A stretch of 64,000 nucleotides of DNA from Hyphomicrobiales bacterium (lineage in GTDB: Bacteria; Pseudomonadota; Alphaproteobacteria; Rhizobiales; Beijerinckiaceae), in the NCBI GenBank assembly GCA_016716745.1, contig JADJVD010000005.1, forward strand, positions 372,001 through 436,000. The letters run 5' to 3'. The notes below the pieces were generated by a model. The model was not told the origin of the DNA. It worked only from the letters and a program-made list of their open reading frames with translations, and ran no database searches. The position numbers were made by a program, and so were the translations under genes. Each line of letters starts with the position of its first letter. Position 1 is the stretch's first letter. Shown piece after piece: positions 37,815 through 50,572 of the stretch.

Positions 37815-38500
37815 TTCCGCTCGTGCTCGTCCCCGGCATGATGTGCGACGCCCGGCTATGGGGCGATCTGCATGGAAGCATGGGTCGGCGCATGGTGGTT
37901 CATGCGCCATGCACGGAGGCCGACACAGTGGAGGCGTTGGCGGCCGCGATTCTGCGCGAGGCGCCCCGGCGCTTCGCGCTGGCCGGCCTGAGCATGGGCG
38001 GCATCGTCGCGATGGAGATGGTTCGGCAGGCGCCGGAACGGGTCGAGCGGTTGGCGCTGATCGACACCAATCCCTTCGCCGAGTCGGACGACGTGCGGTC
38101 GCGTCGGAAGGGGCAGATCGACAGGGCGCTGGGCGGCGATCTGGTGGGGGTGATACGCGACGAGATGAAGCCCAACTATCTTGCGCCGGGTCCGATCAAT
38201 CAGCCGGCGCTGGACCTTTGCTTCGCCATGGCCATGTCGCTCGGACCCGACGTCTTCGCGCGCCAGTCGCGCGCTCTCCGGGATCGTCCGGACCAGAGCG
38301 CGACGTTGCGGTCATTCATGGGCCCGGCTCTTGTGCTGATGGGGGAGCATGACCGGCTCTGCCCTCTGGATCGCCACGAGGCCATGCATGGGATGATGCC
38401 GCAATCCCGCCTCGCCGTCGTCGCGGGCGCCGGCCACCTGCCGACGCTGGAGCGGCCGGCGGCCACGCAAGCCGAGATCGCCCGCTGGCTGGAGGCATGA
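37811..38500 (+). CDS. Alpha/beta-hydrolase
   Basis: This 229-residue alpha/beta-hydrolase has the nucleophile elbow GLSMGGIV (Ser near residue 62), an acid in LMGEHDRLCP and the His in VAGAGHLPTLE. The ATGA overlap with the MetE-like gene shows coupling. It is the last gene of the LacI island and may hydrolyse an ester or lactone. Confidence 0.9.
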   Translation: MIPLVLVPGMMCDARLWGDLHGSMGRRMVVHAPCTEADTVEALAAAILREAPRRFALAGLSMGGIVAMEMVRQAPERVERLALIDTNPFAESDDVRSRRKGQIDRALGGDLVGVIRDEMKPNYLAPGPINQPALDLCFAMAMSLGPDVFARQSRALRDRPDQSATLRSFMGPALVLMGEHDRLCPLDRHEAMHGMMPQSRLAVVAGAGHLPTLERPAATQAEIARWLEA

Positions 38501-39072
38501 CCCGATGCGGCGCGAGGCGTGAGCCTGATCCGCCGCGGGCGTCGTGGGTGTCGGGTTGAGCCAATCCACCTTTCGTTCGAACTCGACGGGGCGGATGTCG
38601 CCGATGGTCGAGCGCCTTCGAACGGCGTTACGGAACCTCGCGACGTCGTCGCACCTATCGGCTCGCGCCTCGTCCTGCGGCGATGGATCGGCGATCGCGT
38701 CGAGGGTCTGACCGACGTCTTCGAAGACATCGCCGCGCGAGACCGCATCGCGGTCCGTCATGCCCGATTTCTTGCGCCGCTCGCCTTCCTCTCTCCCGAG
38801 GCCTCTCGCCGTGATCGCGTCGGGTTCTGCGCGCGGCGCGCTGACGGCGAGCGCGCTTGCGCGAGGCCCGCCAGCGTCGCGGTCCGAACAGGACGCCGAC
38901 ATCGCCTCGCATAAATGGTCTCGCCGATCTCTCGATCTCGTCGAACCGACGCGCGCAATGTTCGGCAAAGACGGCGGATGGAGCGCAAATCGGTCCCCGG
39001 AGACGGGCGCTGTCGCGCCGACCCGCGGTCTCTCGGCGCGCTCGAAATCGTCTCCGGCCGGCGCATAGGTCT
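38501..39072. other. Intergenic region with a decayed insertion sequence
   Basis: 572 bases between the catabolic island and the tRNA genes. Apart from the transposase remnant listed separately, I see no intact gene. Long open frames on both strands here lack family features. Confidence 0.6.
38545..38680 (-). pseudogene. IS3-family transposase C-terminal remnant
   Basis: Minus-strand translation gives DEARADRCDDVARFRNAVRRRSTIGDIRPVEFERKV (shown in parts: DEARAD; RFRNAVRRRSTIGDI; PVEFERKV). This matches the end of IS3-type integrases, where DEARADVFDYIERFYN, RRHSTIG and SPxEFE are common. No catalytic DDE part is present, so it is a fragment, at the island edge next to tRNA genes. Confidence 0.65.
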
Positions 39073-39147
39073 TGGCTGGGGCGGGAGGATTCGAACCTCC
39101 GTATGGCGGAATCAAAATCCGCTGCCTTACCGCTTGGCGACGCCCCA
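39073..39147 (-). tRNA. tRNA-Gln (TTG)
   Basis: The minus strand folds as a cloverleaf: acceptor TGGGGCG/CGCCCCA, anticodon stem GCGGA/TCCGC around loop TTTTGAT (anticodon TTG), T-arm GGAGGTTCGAATCCTCC, discriminator G, encoded CCA. Length 75. Confidence 0.95.
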
Positions 39148-39312
39148 ACGCGGCGCGGACCATAGTTGCGCGGGGCGAGGCGGGCAACTCTCGCGCGAAA
39201 GGCGCATCGGGCGTCGATATCTGCAGGGGAAGGCGCAAAGCTGCTTGCGGCGCAGGACGATCGGGGCTATATCGCCCCCCGTTCGAGGCGGCGCGAAAGC
39301 CGCTTTCGGCGT

Positions 39313-39389
39313 CGGAGTGTAGCGCAGTCTGGTAGCGCACCTCGTTCGGGACGAGGGGGTCGGAGGTTCGAATCCTCTCACTCCGACCA
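39313..39389 (+). tRNA. tRNA-Pro (CGG)
   Basis: Acceptor CGGAGTG/CACTCCG, D-arm GCGC...GCGC, anticodon stem CCTCG/CGAGG around loop TTCGGGA (anticodon CGG), T-arm with GGTTCGAATCC, discriminator A and encoded CCA. Length 77. Confidence 0.95.
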
Positions 39390-39551
39390 TTTTCTAAAAA
39401 ATCCAGGCATATCAGCGCATTGTGGAGGCGGGCTTTCGCCTCGGTCTCGGCGTGCGCGCGCGCGCGTTCGCTGCGAGGGCGCGGGGCGCGAGGCGCCGCT
39501 TGTTCATGGCCGCGTTCGGGCGGGCTTTTCAAAAAGGCGCGCTTGTGATTA

Positions 39552-39566
39552 GAACATATCATGAAC
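39552..39566. promoter_or_regulatory. LexA box GAACATATCATGAAC
   Basis: A perfect alphaproteobacterial SOS box (GAAC-N7-GAAC) overlaps the imuA start codon (39561-39563). Bound LexA would block transcription or elongation of the mutagenesis operon. Confidence 0.88.
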
Positions 39567-40173
39567 ATTTGCCCGTTCCCGCCCGCCTGCGCCAGGCCCG
39601 GCCGCCCGCTCGACGCCGTGCTGGCGCGCGCCCCCGCCGCTCTCCACGAAGTGGTGACCACCGCGGCCGATTTCGCCGCCGGTTTCGGGTTTTGTCTGGC
39701 GATGACGGCGCGGCTGGCGGGCGGGCGGGCGACGTTGTGGGTCTGCAACGAGGCCGCGGGAGCGGAGACCGGCTTTCCCTATGGAGCGGGCCTTGTCGAA
39801 TACGGTCTCGACGCCTCGGCTTTCCTGTTCGCGCGGGCTCGCACGGAAAAGCAGTCGCTGCAGGCGGCGCTCGAAGGCGCGCGCTGCGCCGGGCTCGGCG
39901 CGGTTCTGATCGAACTGACGGGCGGATCGCGCGGCTTCGATCTCACCGCGACGCGCAGGCTCGCGCTGGCTTGCGAGGCGTCCGGCACGACCCTCGTCGC
40001 CATCCGCGTCGGCGGCGACGTGCGGCCGAGCGCCGCTTCGGCGCGCTGGCGGGTGTGCGCCGCTCCTTCATCCCCATTGCCGGCGCGCGCCCCGGGAGCG
40101 CCGGCCTTTCTGGTTCGGCTCGAGCGCCATCGCGGCGGCGAGCCGGAGCGCGTCTGGCGTGTGGAGTGGGACC

Positions 40174-41745
<1,572 letters not shown>

Positions 41746-41749
<4 letters not shown>

Positions 41750-44700
41750 GAGGCTTCGCCGATCTCGTCGCCGCAACGAACTTTTCCTTCCTGCGCGGGG
41801 CCTCCTCGCCTGCCGAGATGGTCGCCGCGGCCTTGCAATCGGGCCTTGCCGGGCTCGGCGTTTGCGACCGCAACTCCGTCGCCGGCGTGGTGCGCGCCCA
41901 TAGCGCCTTGAAGGCGTTGCGCGAGAACGGCCTGCCGCCCGGCGCGACGATCAGGGATTCCGCCGGCATGGGAGCGGTCAGCCGTGTGCCCGCCGAGCCG
42001 CTGGAGATGGCTGTCGCCGATGTCATGAAACGCGCCGCCGCCTTCAGGCTCGTCGTCGGCGCGCGGCTCGTGTTCGAAGAGTCGACGACGGATGTCGCGG
42101 CGCTGCCCGTGAACCGCGAAGGCTGGGGGCGCCTCAGCCGCCTGCTCACGCTCGGCAAGCGCCGCGCGCGCAAGGGCGAATGCAGCCTGCGCCCGACCGA
42201 TCTGTTGTTCGAGGCGAGCGACATGCTGCTGATCGCCCTGCCGCATCCCGAAACGCCTCCGCCGACGCAGTTTCTCGCGCAACTGCGCGAGGCCTGTCCC
42301 GGCGCCGTGTGGCTTGGCGCGACGATGCATCGGCGCGGGGACGACCGGCGGCGGCTGGCGCAGCTGAGCGAAGTCGCGCAGGCGGCGCGCCTTCCCTTGC
42401 TCGCCACCAACGACGCGCTCTACGCGACGCCCGAGGATCGCGATCTTCAGGATGTCGTCACATGCATCCGCGAGGGCGTCAGGCTGGAGGCGGCGGGTCG
42501 CCTGCTCGCCGCCAACGCCGAACGGCACGTCAAGTCGCCGCGCGAGATGCGTCGTCTCTTCGTCGACGCGCCGCACGCCGTCGAAGAGACGATGGCGGCT
42601 CTCGCCCGCATCGACTTTTCGCTCGACCAGTTGCGCTACGAATATCCCGACGAGCCGACGCCGCCCGGCCGCGGCGCGCAGGAGTGGCTCGAGGAGCTGA
42701 CATGGCGACATGCGCCGATGCGCTATCCCGAGGGCGTTCCGGCGAAGGTCGAGACGCTGCTGCGCGAGGAGCTGTCGCTGATCGCGCGGCTCGACTATGC
42801 GCGGTATTTCCTCACGATCCACGACATCGTGCGAATGGCGAACGACATGGGCATCCTGTGTCAGGGGCGAGGCTCGGCCGCCAATTCGGCGGTCTGCTAC
42901 GTTCTGGGCGTCACCTGCGTCGATCCGGCGGAGCACGATCTTCTGTTCGCCCGGTTCATTTCGCAGGAGCGCGGCGAGCCGCCCGACATCGACGTCGATT
43001 TCGAGCATGAGCGGCGCGAGGAGGTCATTCAGCGCATCTATGAAAAATACGGACGCGAGCGCGCCGGACTGGCGGCGACGGTGATCAGCTATCGCCCGCG
43101 CAGCGCCATTCGCGAGGTCGGCAAGGCGTTCGGCCTCAGCGAGGACGTGACCGGCGCATTGGCCGGCGCGCAATGGGGGCAGTGGGGTCGCGACATTCCA
43201 AACAGCCATGTGAGGCAAGCCGGCTTCGATCCGTCGAACCCGACGCTGGCGCGCGTGGTCGCCTTCGCGCACCGGCTGATCGGGGCGCCGCGCCATCTGT
43301 CCCAGCATGTCGGCGGTTTCGTGCTGACGCGCGGACGGCTCGACGAAATCGTGCCGATCGGCAACGCCGCGATGGCGGATCGCACCTTCATCGAATGGGA
43401 CAAGGACGACATCGACGCGCTCGGCCTGATGAAGGTCGACATTCTCGCTCTCGGCATGCTCACCTGCATCCGCAAGGCGTTCGACGAATTGCGCCGTCAT
43501 GACGGCGTGGAGATGGGCCTTGCGGACGTGACAGCCGACGACGAGGCTACGTTCGCGATGCTGCAGAAGGGCGACTCGATCGGCGTGTTCCAGGTCGAGA
43601 GCCGCGCCCAGATCAACATGCTGCCGAGGCTGAAGCCGAAAGAATTCTACGACCTCGTGATTCAGGTGGCGATCGTCAGGCCAGGGCCGATTCAAGGCAA
43701 CATGGTGCATCCCTATCTGCGCCGGCGAAAAGGCGCGGAGCGGCCCGCTCTGCCCTCGCCCTCGCCGGAGCACGGGCCGCCCGACGAACTGGAGAAGGTC
43801 CTGGGTCGCACCCTCGGCGTGCCGCTGTTTCAGGAGCAGGCGATGAAGATCGCCATGGTCGCGGCGAAATTCTCCGATGTGGAGGCCAACCAGTTGCGCC
43901 GCGCGATGGCGACGTTCCGGCATGTGGGAACGATCCATCGGTTCGAGACGATGATGGTGGATCGCATGATCGCCCGCGGCTACGATCCCGCCTTCGCGCG
44001 CGACTGTTTCGAGCAGATCAAGGGCTTCGGCTCCTACGGATTCCCGGAAAGCCACGCCGCCTCCTTCGCGAAACTGGTCTACATTTCGGCGTGGCTGAAG
44101 CGCCACCATCCGGCGGCGTTCGCCTGCGCGCTGCTCAATTCGCAGCCCATGGGGTTTTACGCGCCGGCGCAGATCGTGCGCGACGCCGTCGAGCATGGCG
44201 TCGAGACGCGCGCGCCCGACGTGAACCGCAGCGACTGGGACAATATGTTGACGCGCCGCCCGGATGGCGCGCTGGCGCTCCAGCTGGGGTTGCGGCAAGT
44301 GGACGGGCTTTCGGAGGCCGACATGCGCCGGCTGGTCGAGCGTCGCGGCGCGGGTTACGCCGACATCGAGGACATGATGCGCCGCGCCGGGACGTCGCCG
44401 GGCGTGTTGCGCAAGCTGGCCGACGCCGACGCGCTGCGGTCGCTGGGCGCAGGACCGGACCGCCGCGAGGCCTTGTGGGAAACGCGCCGGGCGCCGGCCG
44501 CCAGGCCGCTGCCTCTGTTCGAGGCCGCCGAGGCGCGTGAACTGGCCGCCGAACCTCCGGCGCAGCTGCCGGACATGAGTCTGGGCGAAGAGGTGGCGAC
44601 CGACTACCAGACGATCCGCCTGTCCCTGCGCGCGCATCCCATGAAGCTTCTGCGTCCGCATCTGCCGGACGTCTCGACCGCCGAGGGGCTGCGCGACTTG

Positions 44701-45069
44701 CGGGACGGGGCGAGGGCGAAGGTCGCCGGGCTTGTGCTGGTGCGCCAGCGACCGGGAAAGGGAAATGCGATCTTCGTCACGCTGGAGGACGAAACGGGCG
44801 TCGCCAATCTCGTCCTGTGGGCGCGGCTGTTCGAGCGATTCCGACGCGAAACCATGTCGGCCCGGCTCATGCTCGCCGAAGGAAGAGTGCAGAAGAGCGC
44901 CGAAGGCGTCGTGCATCTGATGACCGAGCGCGTCGTGGACCGCTCCGCGCTCCTGCTCAGACTTTGGCGCGAGGAGGATCGAACCTCCGGCGCAGGCGAT
45001 GCGCCGCCCAGTTCCGCACGGCATCCGCGCGACATGCGCGTCCTGTCTCGCTCCCGCGATTTTCATTGA
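41746..45069 (+). CDS. dnaE2: DnaE2 (ImuC), error-prone DNA polymerase III alpha subunit
   Basis: This 1,107-residue polymerase has an N-terminal PHP domain (FADLVAATNFSFLRGASSPAEM), polymerase palm motifs (QGRGSAANSAVCYVLGVTCVDP in parts; catalytic Asp pair in PPDIDVDFEHERR), a finger region (LFQEQAMKIAM) and a C-terminal OB fold (VAGLVLVRQRPGKGNAIFVT). With ImuA and ImuB it carries out SOS translesion synthesis. ATGA overlap with imuB shows one operon controlled by the LexA box. Length fits DnaE2. Confidence 0.95.
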
Positions 45070-45444
45070 TCAAGTCCGCCGCGCGGGCAGGGAACGGATC
45101 GCCGTGGGTCTTCGTTCGCGACAGACGCCGGCGCGGTTCGACCCGCCGCCGCCCGACGAAAGCCGTCGGGCGCGGTCATCACGGTTTCTTGAACCTTTCG
45201 TCTTGACGCCCGTCAGGGCCGTTCATCGGCCGAGAGGCGAAGTGGTCGCGCCAGTATCCGCATGTTTTTCGTGGGGCGAGTCGACGTTTTCGCATCCGCC
45301 GCCCAGACTAACCTCGTAACCGAAGGGCATTTTTCCCGGCGGCTGGCCGCCGCGGCCGCGCCCCGGACGTGCGCTGGGGCACATCGACCGGTGCGCGCCT
45401 CGCCTAGTCGTTTCCAGCGCTCGAAAATCGACTGGAGACGAACA
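45070..45444. other. Intergenic region upstream of the second RTX gene
   Basis: 375 bases with no gene I can support. It should hold the RTX promoter; a GGAGA ribosome site lies at its end, just before the ATG at 45445. Confidence 0.5.
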
Positions 45445-48001
45445 ATGGCTGTCACCCCCACCTCCTGGCTCAACCGCACGCTGGTCAATCCCGACACCAC
45501 CGGGTTTCAGGGCGAGCAGCAGGTCATCGGCCTGTCGAACGGCAACATCCTCGTTGTCTTCTCCGACGACAGCCCCACGGCGCCGTCACCCGGGCGCGAC
45601 ATCGTCGGCGTGATCTACGACGCGGAAGGCGCGATCGTGAAGGCGGCGTTTCAGGTCAACACCATTTTCACCGCCGACACGGAAAGCGCGCCCAGCATCG
45701 CCGCGACGAACGACGGCGGCTTCATCCTGGTCCACGAGGACACCAACGCCTCGGGCACCGGCATCCGGGCGGAGCGCTACGACGCTACGGGCGTGCGGAT
45801 CGATTCGACGACGATCCTGTCCGATCCGGGCGCGCCCGTGCTCAACAATCCGAAGGTGGCGGTGAACCTCGCCGACAATTCCTTCTTCGTGACCTACGAA
45901 TTCCACGACGGCGCCAACGACACCATTCGCGGCCGCAAGTTCGATGCGAACATGAACCTCGTCGGCGTCGAGCAGACGCTGCGCTCGGACGAAGATCCCA
46001 CCAACACGCAGGTCGACGGCGATCCGCGCCGTCAGGACACCGCAGTGCTGACGGACGGGCGCTATGTGACGGTCTTCGACGAGGCCGACAACAGCGCCGG
46101 CCTCAACGACACAGGGATCGAAATCCGCATCTCGAATGCCGACGGCACGAACGGCCTCAACGCCGCGGTGACGGTTCTCAACGGCGTGCAGGACACCAAT
46201 GCGCGCGTCGCGGCGCTGTCGGACGGCGGCTTCGTCGTCGTGTGGGTGGAGTCCGAGGAAACGGCTGGCGTCTTCAACAACAACATCAAGGCGCAGCGGT
46301 ATAACGCCGACGGCACCAAGCGCGGCGCCGCCATCACGGTCGCCGATTCGTCCAACAACCACAGCGGGCCCGACGTGATCGGCCTCGAGGACGGCACGTT
46401 CTTCGTCATCTGGGAGGACAACAGCTTCAACGAGCTGGAGGGCCAGCTCTTCAACGGGGCGACCGGCGCCCTGATCGGCAGCGAGATCAATGTCGACACG
46501 GCCAACACACCGGTCAATCCGGAACTCGGCACGACGACGGACGGGCGCATCCTCGTCACCTACCAGACCGTCTCCGGCGGCAACGACGTGCAGTTCGCGA
46601 TCCTCGATCCGCGCGACGCCGTCATCACCGCCGACAACGGAGACGGCCAGGTCACCGGACGGCTCACGGCCTCGACCATCGTCGGGTCGAGCACGTCGGA
46701 ATCGCTGCTCGGGCAGGGCGGCAACGACATCATCCAGTATGCGCAGAACATCACCGGATCCAGCAATGTCGACACGATCGACGGTGGCGGCGGCGTCAAC
46801 ACTTTCGAGATCACCGTCTTGGCCGACGAGCGCATCGTCGATCTCGACGCCGGCCTCTTCGCCACCGGGGACATCACGACCATCGGGGCGACGCGCGGCA
46901 CGCTCGCCAACATCCAGAACGTGATCGTCCGCGGCGCACAGGACGTGCGCGGCTCGAACGGCGCCAACACGCTGAGCGCGGTCGGCGTGTTCAGCAACGA
47001 CTTTCAGGGCCTCGGCGGCGTCGACAACATCGACGCCGGCGACGGCGCCGACACCGTGGACGGCGGCGACGGCGACGACATTCTGAACGGCGGTCTGGGC
47101 GTCGACTTCGCCAGCTACGCGACCGCCAATGGCGGGGTGCAGGCGCGGCTCGACATCGTCGGATCGCAGAACACGCTCAGCGCCGGCTTCGACACGCTGA
47201 CCGGCTTCGAGGGCCTCATCGGCTCGGCCTTCAACGACACGCTGATCGGCAATGTTAGCGCCAACACGCTGCGCGGCGGGGCGAGCGCCGACACGCTCGA
47301 CGGGCTCGGCGGCGGCGACCAGCTGTTCGGCGAGGACGGCGACGACTCCTTCCGCGCCCGCGCCGGCGCCGATCTGTTCGACGGCGGCATCGGCATCGAC
47401 GCGATCAACTATGCGACCGCCAGCAGCACCGTGATCTTCCTCGACGCCTCCGGGGTGAACGCGGCGGCGGCGGCCGGCGACTCCTATGTCAGCATCGAGA
47501 ACATCGTCGGCTCGAACACCGGCACGGACATCGTGACCGGCGATGCGGCGATCAATCGTCTTGTCGGCAATGGCGGCAACGACACGCTGAACGGCCGCAA
47601 CGGCGACGACCAGCTGGAAGGCGGCGAGGGCAACGACCGCCTGATCGGCGGCCAGGGCGCCGACGTGCTGGTGAGCGGCAACGGGACCGACACCTACGTC
47701 TTCAACGAGACGCTGGCGCTGGGCGGGCTCGACCGCACGACGGACTTCACCCACCTCGTCGACAAGATCGAGATCGACGCCTCGCAGTTCGGCGGCGGTC
47801 TGGTGGCGGGCGGCGCGGTGACGCTGATCTCCGGCTCCAGCCCGACGAGCGCCGGCTTCAACACCGGCGTCTTCCACTACGACACCGACGACGGCTTCCT
47901 CTACTTCGACGCCGACGGGCAGGGGGCGGGGGCGCGTCGCGTTCTTCCGCATCCAGAACATTCCGACCCTCTCCTCCGCCGACTTCACCGTCGTCGCCTG
48001 A
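45445..48001 (+). CDS. RTX calcium-binding protein with N-terminal beta-repeats (one-base frameshift near the end)
   Basis: About 851 residues. The N-terminal ~390 residues hold repeated strands of the type LSNGNILVVFSDDS, LTDGRYVTVFDEAD, LSDGGFVVVWVESE and AQRYNADGT, like a beta-propeller. Then follow RTX nonapeptide clusters (GGDGDDILNGGLGVD, GGGDQLFGEDGDD, GNGGNDTLNGRNGDDQLEGG in parts) and the common ending FDADGQGAG...VAFFRIQNIPTL. An extra G in GGGGG near 47932 breaks the frame; removing it gives the natural stop at 48001. Probably secreted by a type I system that is not nearby. Confidence 0.87.
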
Positions 48002-48009
48002 ACGCGTTC

Positions 48010-48035
48010 GGCGCCCTCGCTCCGGCGAGGGCGCC
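48010..48035 (+). terminator. Strong stem-loop terminator after the RTX gene
   Basis: A perfect 11-bp stem GGCGCCCTCGC / GCGAGGGCGCC with loop TCCG, eight bases after the corrected stop. The following T-run is short (CTTTC). It is followed by three copies of GATCCTTG. Confidence 0.75.
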
Positions 48036-48042
48036 GCGCTTT

Positions 48043-48071
48043 CGATCCTTGTCGATCCTTGTTGATCCTTG
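48043..48071 (+). repeat. Triple GATCCTTG short tandem repeat
   Basis: Three consecutive copies of about ten bases (GATCCTTGTC, GATCCTTGTT, GATCCTTGCG) directly after the terminator stem-loop. No function is apparent. Confidence 0.6.
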
Positions 48072-48258
48072 CGCGCCCTGCGGCCTGCCGCAGCGGCGCG
48101 CCTTTCGTTTCGGCGTTCCGGCCAAGCGGGATCCGCCCGCGTTCCGGGTAAATTTAAATCGATATAAAAATCCTCTTGGCAGGGGCTGGCGAGCGCCCTA
48201 GGGTTGCTGCCCAACTGCGCGGCAACGGCGCAGCCGATCGTTTGGGGAGGATTCCGAC

Positions 48259-49644
48259 ATGACGTTTCGCATTGGCGGCGCGGCCGCCGGGGCGCTGGCC
48301 GCCGCTCTCATGTGGGCCGTTCCGGCCGCCGCGCAGGAAAAGCTCACCGTGTGGTGGGTGAAGGGCTTCTACAAGTCCGAGGACGACGCCCTGTTCGAGG
48401 CGATCCGCAAGTTCGAGGCCAAGTCCGGCGTCAAGATCGAGCTGTCGCAATACGCCGTGCAGGACATGATCCCGAAGACGGTGGCGGCGCTCGATTCCGG
48501 CACGGTTCCGGATGTCGCCTACGCCGACCCGTACGACTTCCAGGTCACCGGCAAATGGGCCTTCGAGGGGCGTCTCGAGGACGTCTCCGACATCATGACG
48601 CCGATGAAGGACAAGTTCCTCAAGAACACGGTCGAGACGACCTATCTGTGGAACGACAAGGCGAAGAAGCGCGCCTACTACGCCTTCCCGATCAAGCAGC
48701 AGACCATGCATATCCAGTACTGGAAGGACATGCTGGAGCAGGCCGGCTTCAAGGAAGCCGACATTCCGAAGGACTGGAAGGGCTACTGGTCGTTCTGGTG
48801 CGACAAGGTGCAGCCGGGCTATCGCAAGGCCTCGGGCTCGCGCGCCTTCGGCATCGGCCAGCCGACGGGCGTCGACTCGACCGACAGCTTCTACTCGATG
48901 CTCACCTTCATCGACGCCTACGGCGTGAAGATGGTCGACGACGAGGGCAAGCTGCTGGTCGACGATCCGACGGTGAAGAAGGGCCTCATCGGCGCGATCG
49001 GCGATTACGCCGACATCTACACGCGCGGCTGCACGCCGCCCTCCTCGACGAGCTGGAAGGATCCGGACAACAACGTCGCCTTCCACAACAAGACGACGGT
49101 GCTGACGCACAACGCGACGATCTCGATCGCCGCCAAGTGGCTCGACGACGCCAACAACGCCTCGCTCTCGGCCGACGAGCGCGCCAAGGCGAAGAAGAAC
49201 TACGACGAGCTGATCGCGACCGCCGGCTTCCCGAACCGTCCCGACGGTTCGCCGATGGCCTATCGCGCGGCGGTGAAGACGGGCGTGATCTTCGGCAACG
49301 CGCCGAACAAGGCGCGCGCCAAGGAGTTCGTCGCCTTCCTGATGCAGGACGAAAACCTGCAGCCCTATGTGGAGGGTTCGCTCGGCCGCTGGTTCCCGGT
49401 CACGAAGTCGGGCGCCGAAAGCGCCTTCTGGCAGGCCGATCCGCACCGCAAGGCGGTTTACAACCAGTTCAAGGCGGGCACGAGCACGTTCGAGATCACC
49501 AAGAACTGGAAGTTCACGGTGCTCAACAACGAGAACGCCTGGGCCAAGGCCGCCAACCGCATCATCAACGAGAAGGCGCCGGCGGACAAAGCGGTGGACG
49601 AGCTGATCGCGCGCATCAAGGAAGTCGCGAGCTCGATGAACTGA
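48259..49644 (+). CDS. ABC transporter substrate-binding protein (family 1)
   Basis: This 461-residue protein has a signal peptide (GGAAAGALAAALMWAVPAAAQ, cut before EKLTVWW) and a family-1 binding fold (KFEAKSGVKIELSQYAVQDM, LDSGTVPDVAYADPYDF). The ligand is probably a sugar or polyol. AT-rich sequence at 48150-48170 may hold the promoter. A 10-bp stem-loop follows the gene, then two permease genes. Confidence 0.92.
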   Translation: MTFRIGGAAAGALAAALMWAVPAAAQEKLTVWWVKGFYKSEDDALFEAIRKFEAKSGVKIELSQYAVQDMIPKTVAALDSGTVPDVAYADPYDFQVTGKWAFEGRLEDVSDIMTPMKDKFLKNTVETTYLWNDKAKKRAYYAFPIKQQTMHIQYWKDMLEQAGFKEADIPKDWKGYWSFWCDKVQPGYRKASGSRAFGIGQPTGVDSTDSFYSMLTFIDAYGVKMVDDEGKLLVDDPTVKKGLIGAIGDYADIYTRGCTPPSSTSWKDPDNNVAFHNKTTVLTHNATISIAAKWLDDANNASLSADERAKAKKNYDELIATAGFPNRPDGSPMAYRAAVKTGVIFGNAPNKARAKEFVAFLMQDENLQPYVEGSLGRWFPVTKSGAESAFWQADPHRKAVYNQFKAGTSTFEITKNWKFTVLNNENAWAKAANRIINEKAPADKAVDELIARIKEVASSMN

Positions 49645-49653
49645 CGCGAGGAG

Positions 49654-49680
49654 GGGCGGCGGACATTTCTTCCGCCGCCC
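49654..49680 (+). other. Intra-operon stem-loop after the binding-protein gene
   Basis: A perfect 10-bp stem GGGCGGCGGA / TCCGCCGCCC with a seven-base loop, without a T-run. As after dctP, it probably protects the upstream mRNA so that the binding protein is made in excess. Confidence 0.65.
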
Positions 49681-49702
49681 GCTGCCTTGGGAGGGGCGGG
49701 CG

Positions 49703-50572
49703 ATGAGTGCGGTCGCGGCGGCGCCGGCATACGGCGCAAGAGCGGGGAACGGCGGCTGGAGTTCGGCCCAGATCTGGGGCGCGCTCTTCGTCGCGCCCTA
49801 TCTCGTCGTGTTCCTCGCCTTCGTCGTCTATCCCGTGCTCTACGCCTTCTGGCTGGCGCACGAGCCGCAGAGCTACAAGAAACTCCTCGACGATCCGATC
49901 TTCATCCGCTCCTACGTCAACACGTTGATCTTCATCGTGGTCGCGATCAATCTGAAGATGATCGTGGCGCTGCTGCTGTCGGGCTTCTTCACGATCCCGC
50001 GCTGGTGGATCAAGGCGCTGACGGTGCTGTTCATCCTGCCCTGGGCCGTGCCGTCGATCCCGACGATCCTGTCGGTGCGCTTCATGCTCAACCCCGAATG
50101 GGGCGTCATCAACCAGACGATCTTCAAGCTGACGGCGGAGGACGGGCCGAACTGGCTGAACGATCCGCGCCTGGCGCTGTTCTTCTCGATGCTCGTGCAT
50201 ATCTGGAAGTCGTTGCCGTTCTGGACGCTGATCCTGCTGTCGGGCCGGCTCGCCATCTCGAAGGACATGTACGAGGCCGCCTCCGTCGACGGCGCCAACC
50301 GCTGGCAGCAGTTCCGCTTCGTCACCTGGCCGTCGATCGCGCAGCTTTATCTGACCTGCCTGCTGCTCTCGACGATCTGGACGCTCGGCGACTTCAACAG
50401 CGTCTATCTGCTCACCGGCGGCGGGCCGGCGGATCTGACGCATGTGCTGGCGACGCTCGGCATCCGCTATCTGCGCCTCGCCGAAGTCGACATGTCGATG
50501 GCGACGATCGTTACGGCGTTGCCGCTGATCCTGCCGCTCGTCTACTTCATGATGAAGAGGCTGTCGCGATGA
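49703..50572 (+). CDS. ABC transporter permease (MalF-like)
   Basis: This 289-residue membrane protein has six helices and the EAA loop MYEAASVDGANRWQQFRFVTWP. It follows the binding-protein gene after a stem-loop, and its stop overlaps the start of the second permease. GGGAGGGG precedes the start. Confidence 0.94.
   Translation: MSAVAAAPAYGARAGNGGWSSAQIWGALFVAPYLVVFLAFVVYPVLYAFWLAHEPQSYKKLLDDPIFIRSYVNTLIFIVVAINLKMIVALLLSGFFTIPRWWIKALTVLFILPWAVPSIPTILSVRFMLNPEWGVINQTIFKLTAEDGPNWLNDPRLALFFSMLVHIWKSLPFWTLILLSGRLAISKDMYEAASVDGANRWQQFRFVTWPSIAQLYLTCLLLSTIWTLGDFNSVYLLTGGGPADLTHVLATLGIRYLRLAEVDMSMATIVTALPLILPLVYFMMKRLSR

Noticed and set aside
38312..39748. Long minus-strand ORF across the tRNA genes
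   Set aside because: It crosses both tRNA genes and the hydrolase gene antisense; only the short transposase-like stretch at 38545-38680 is meaningful.
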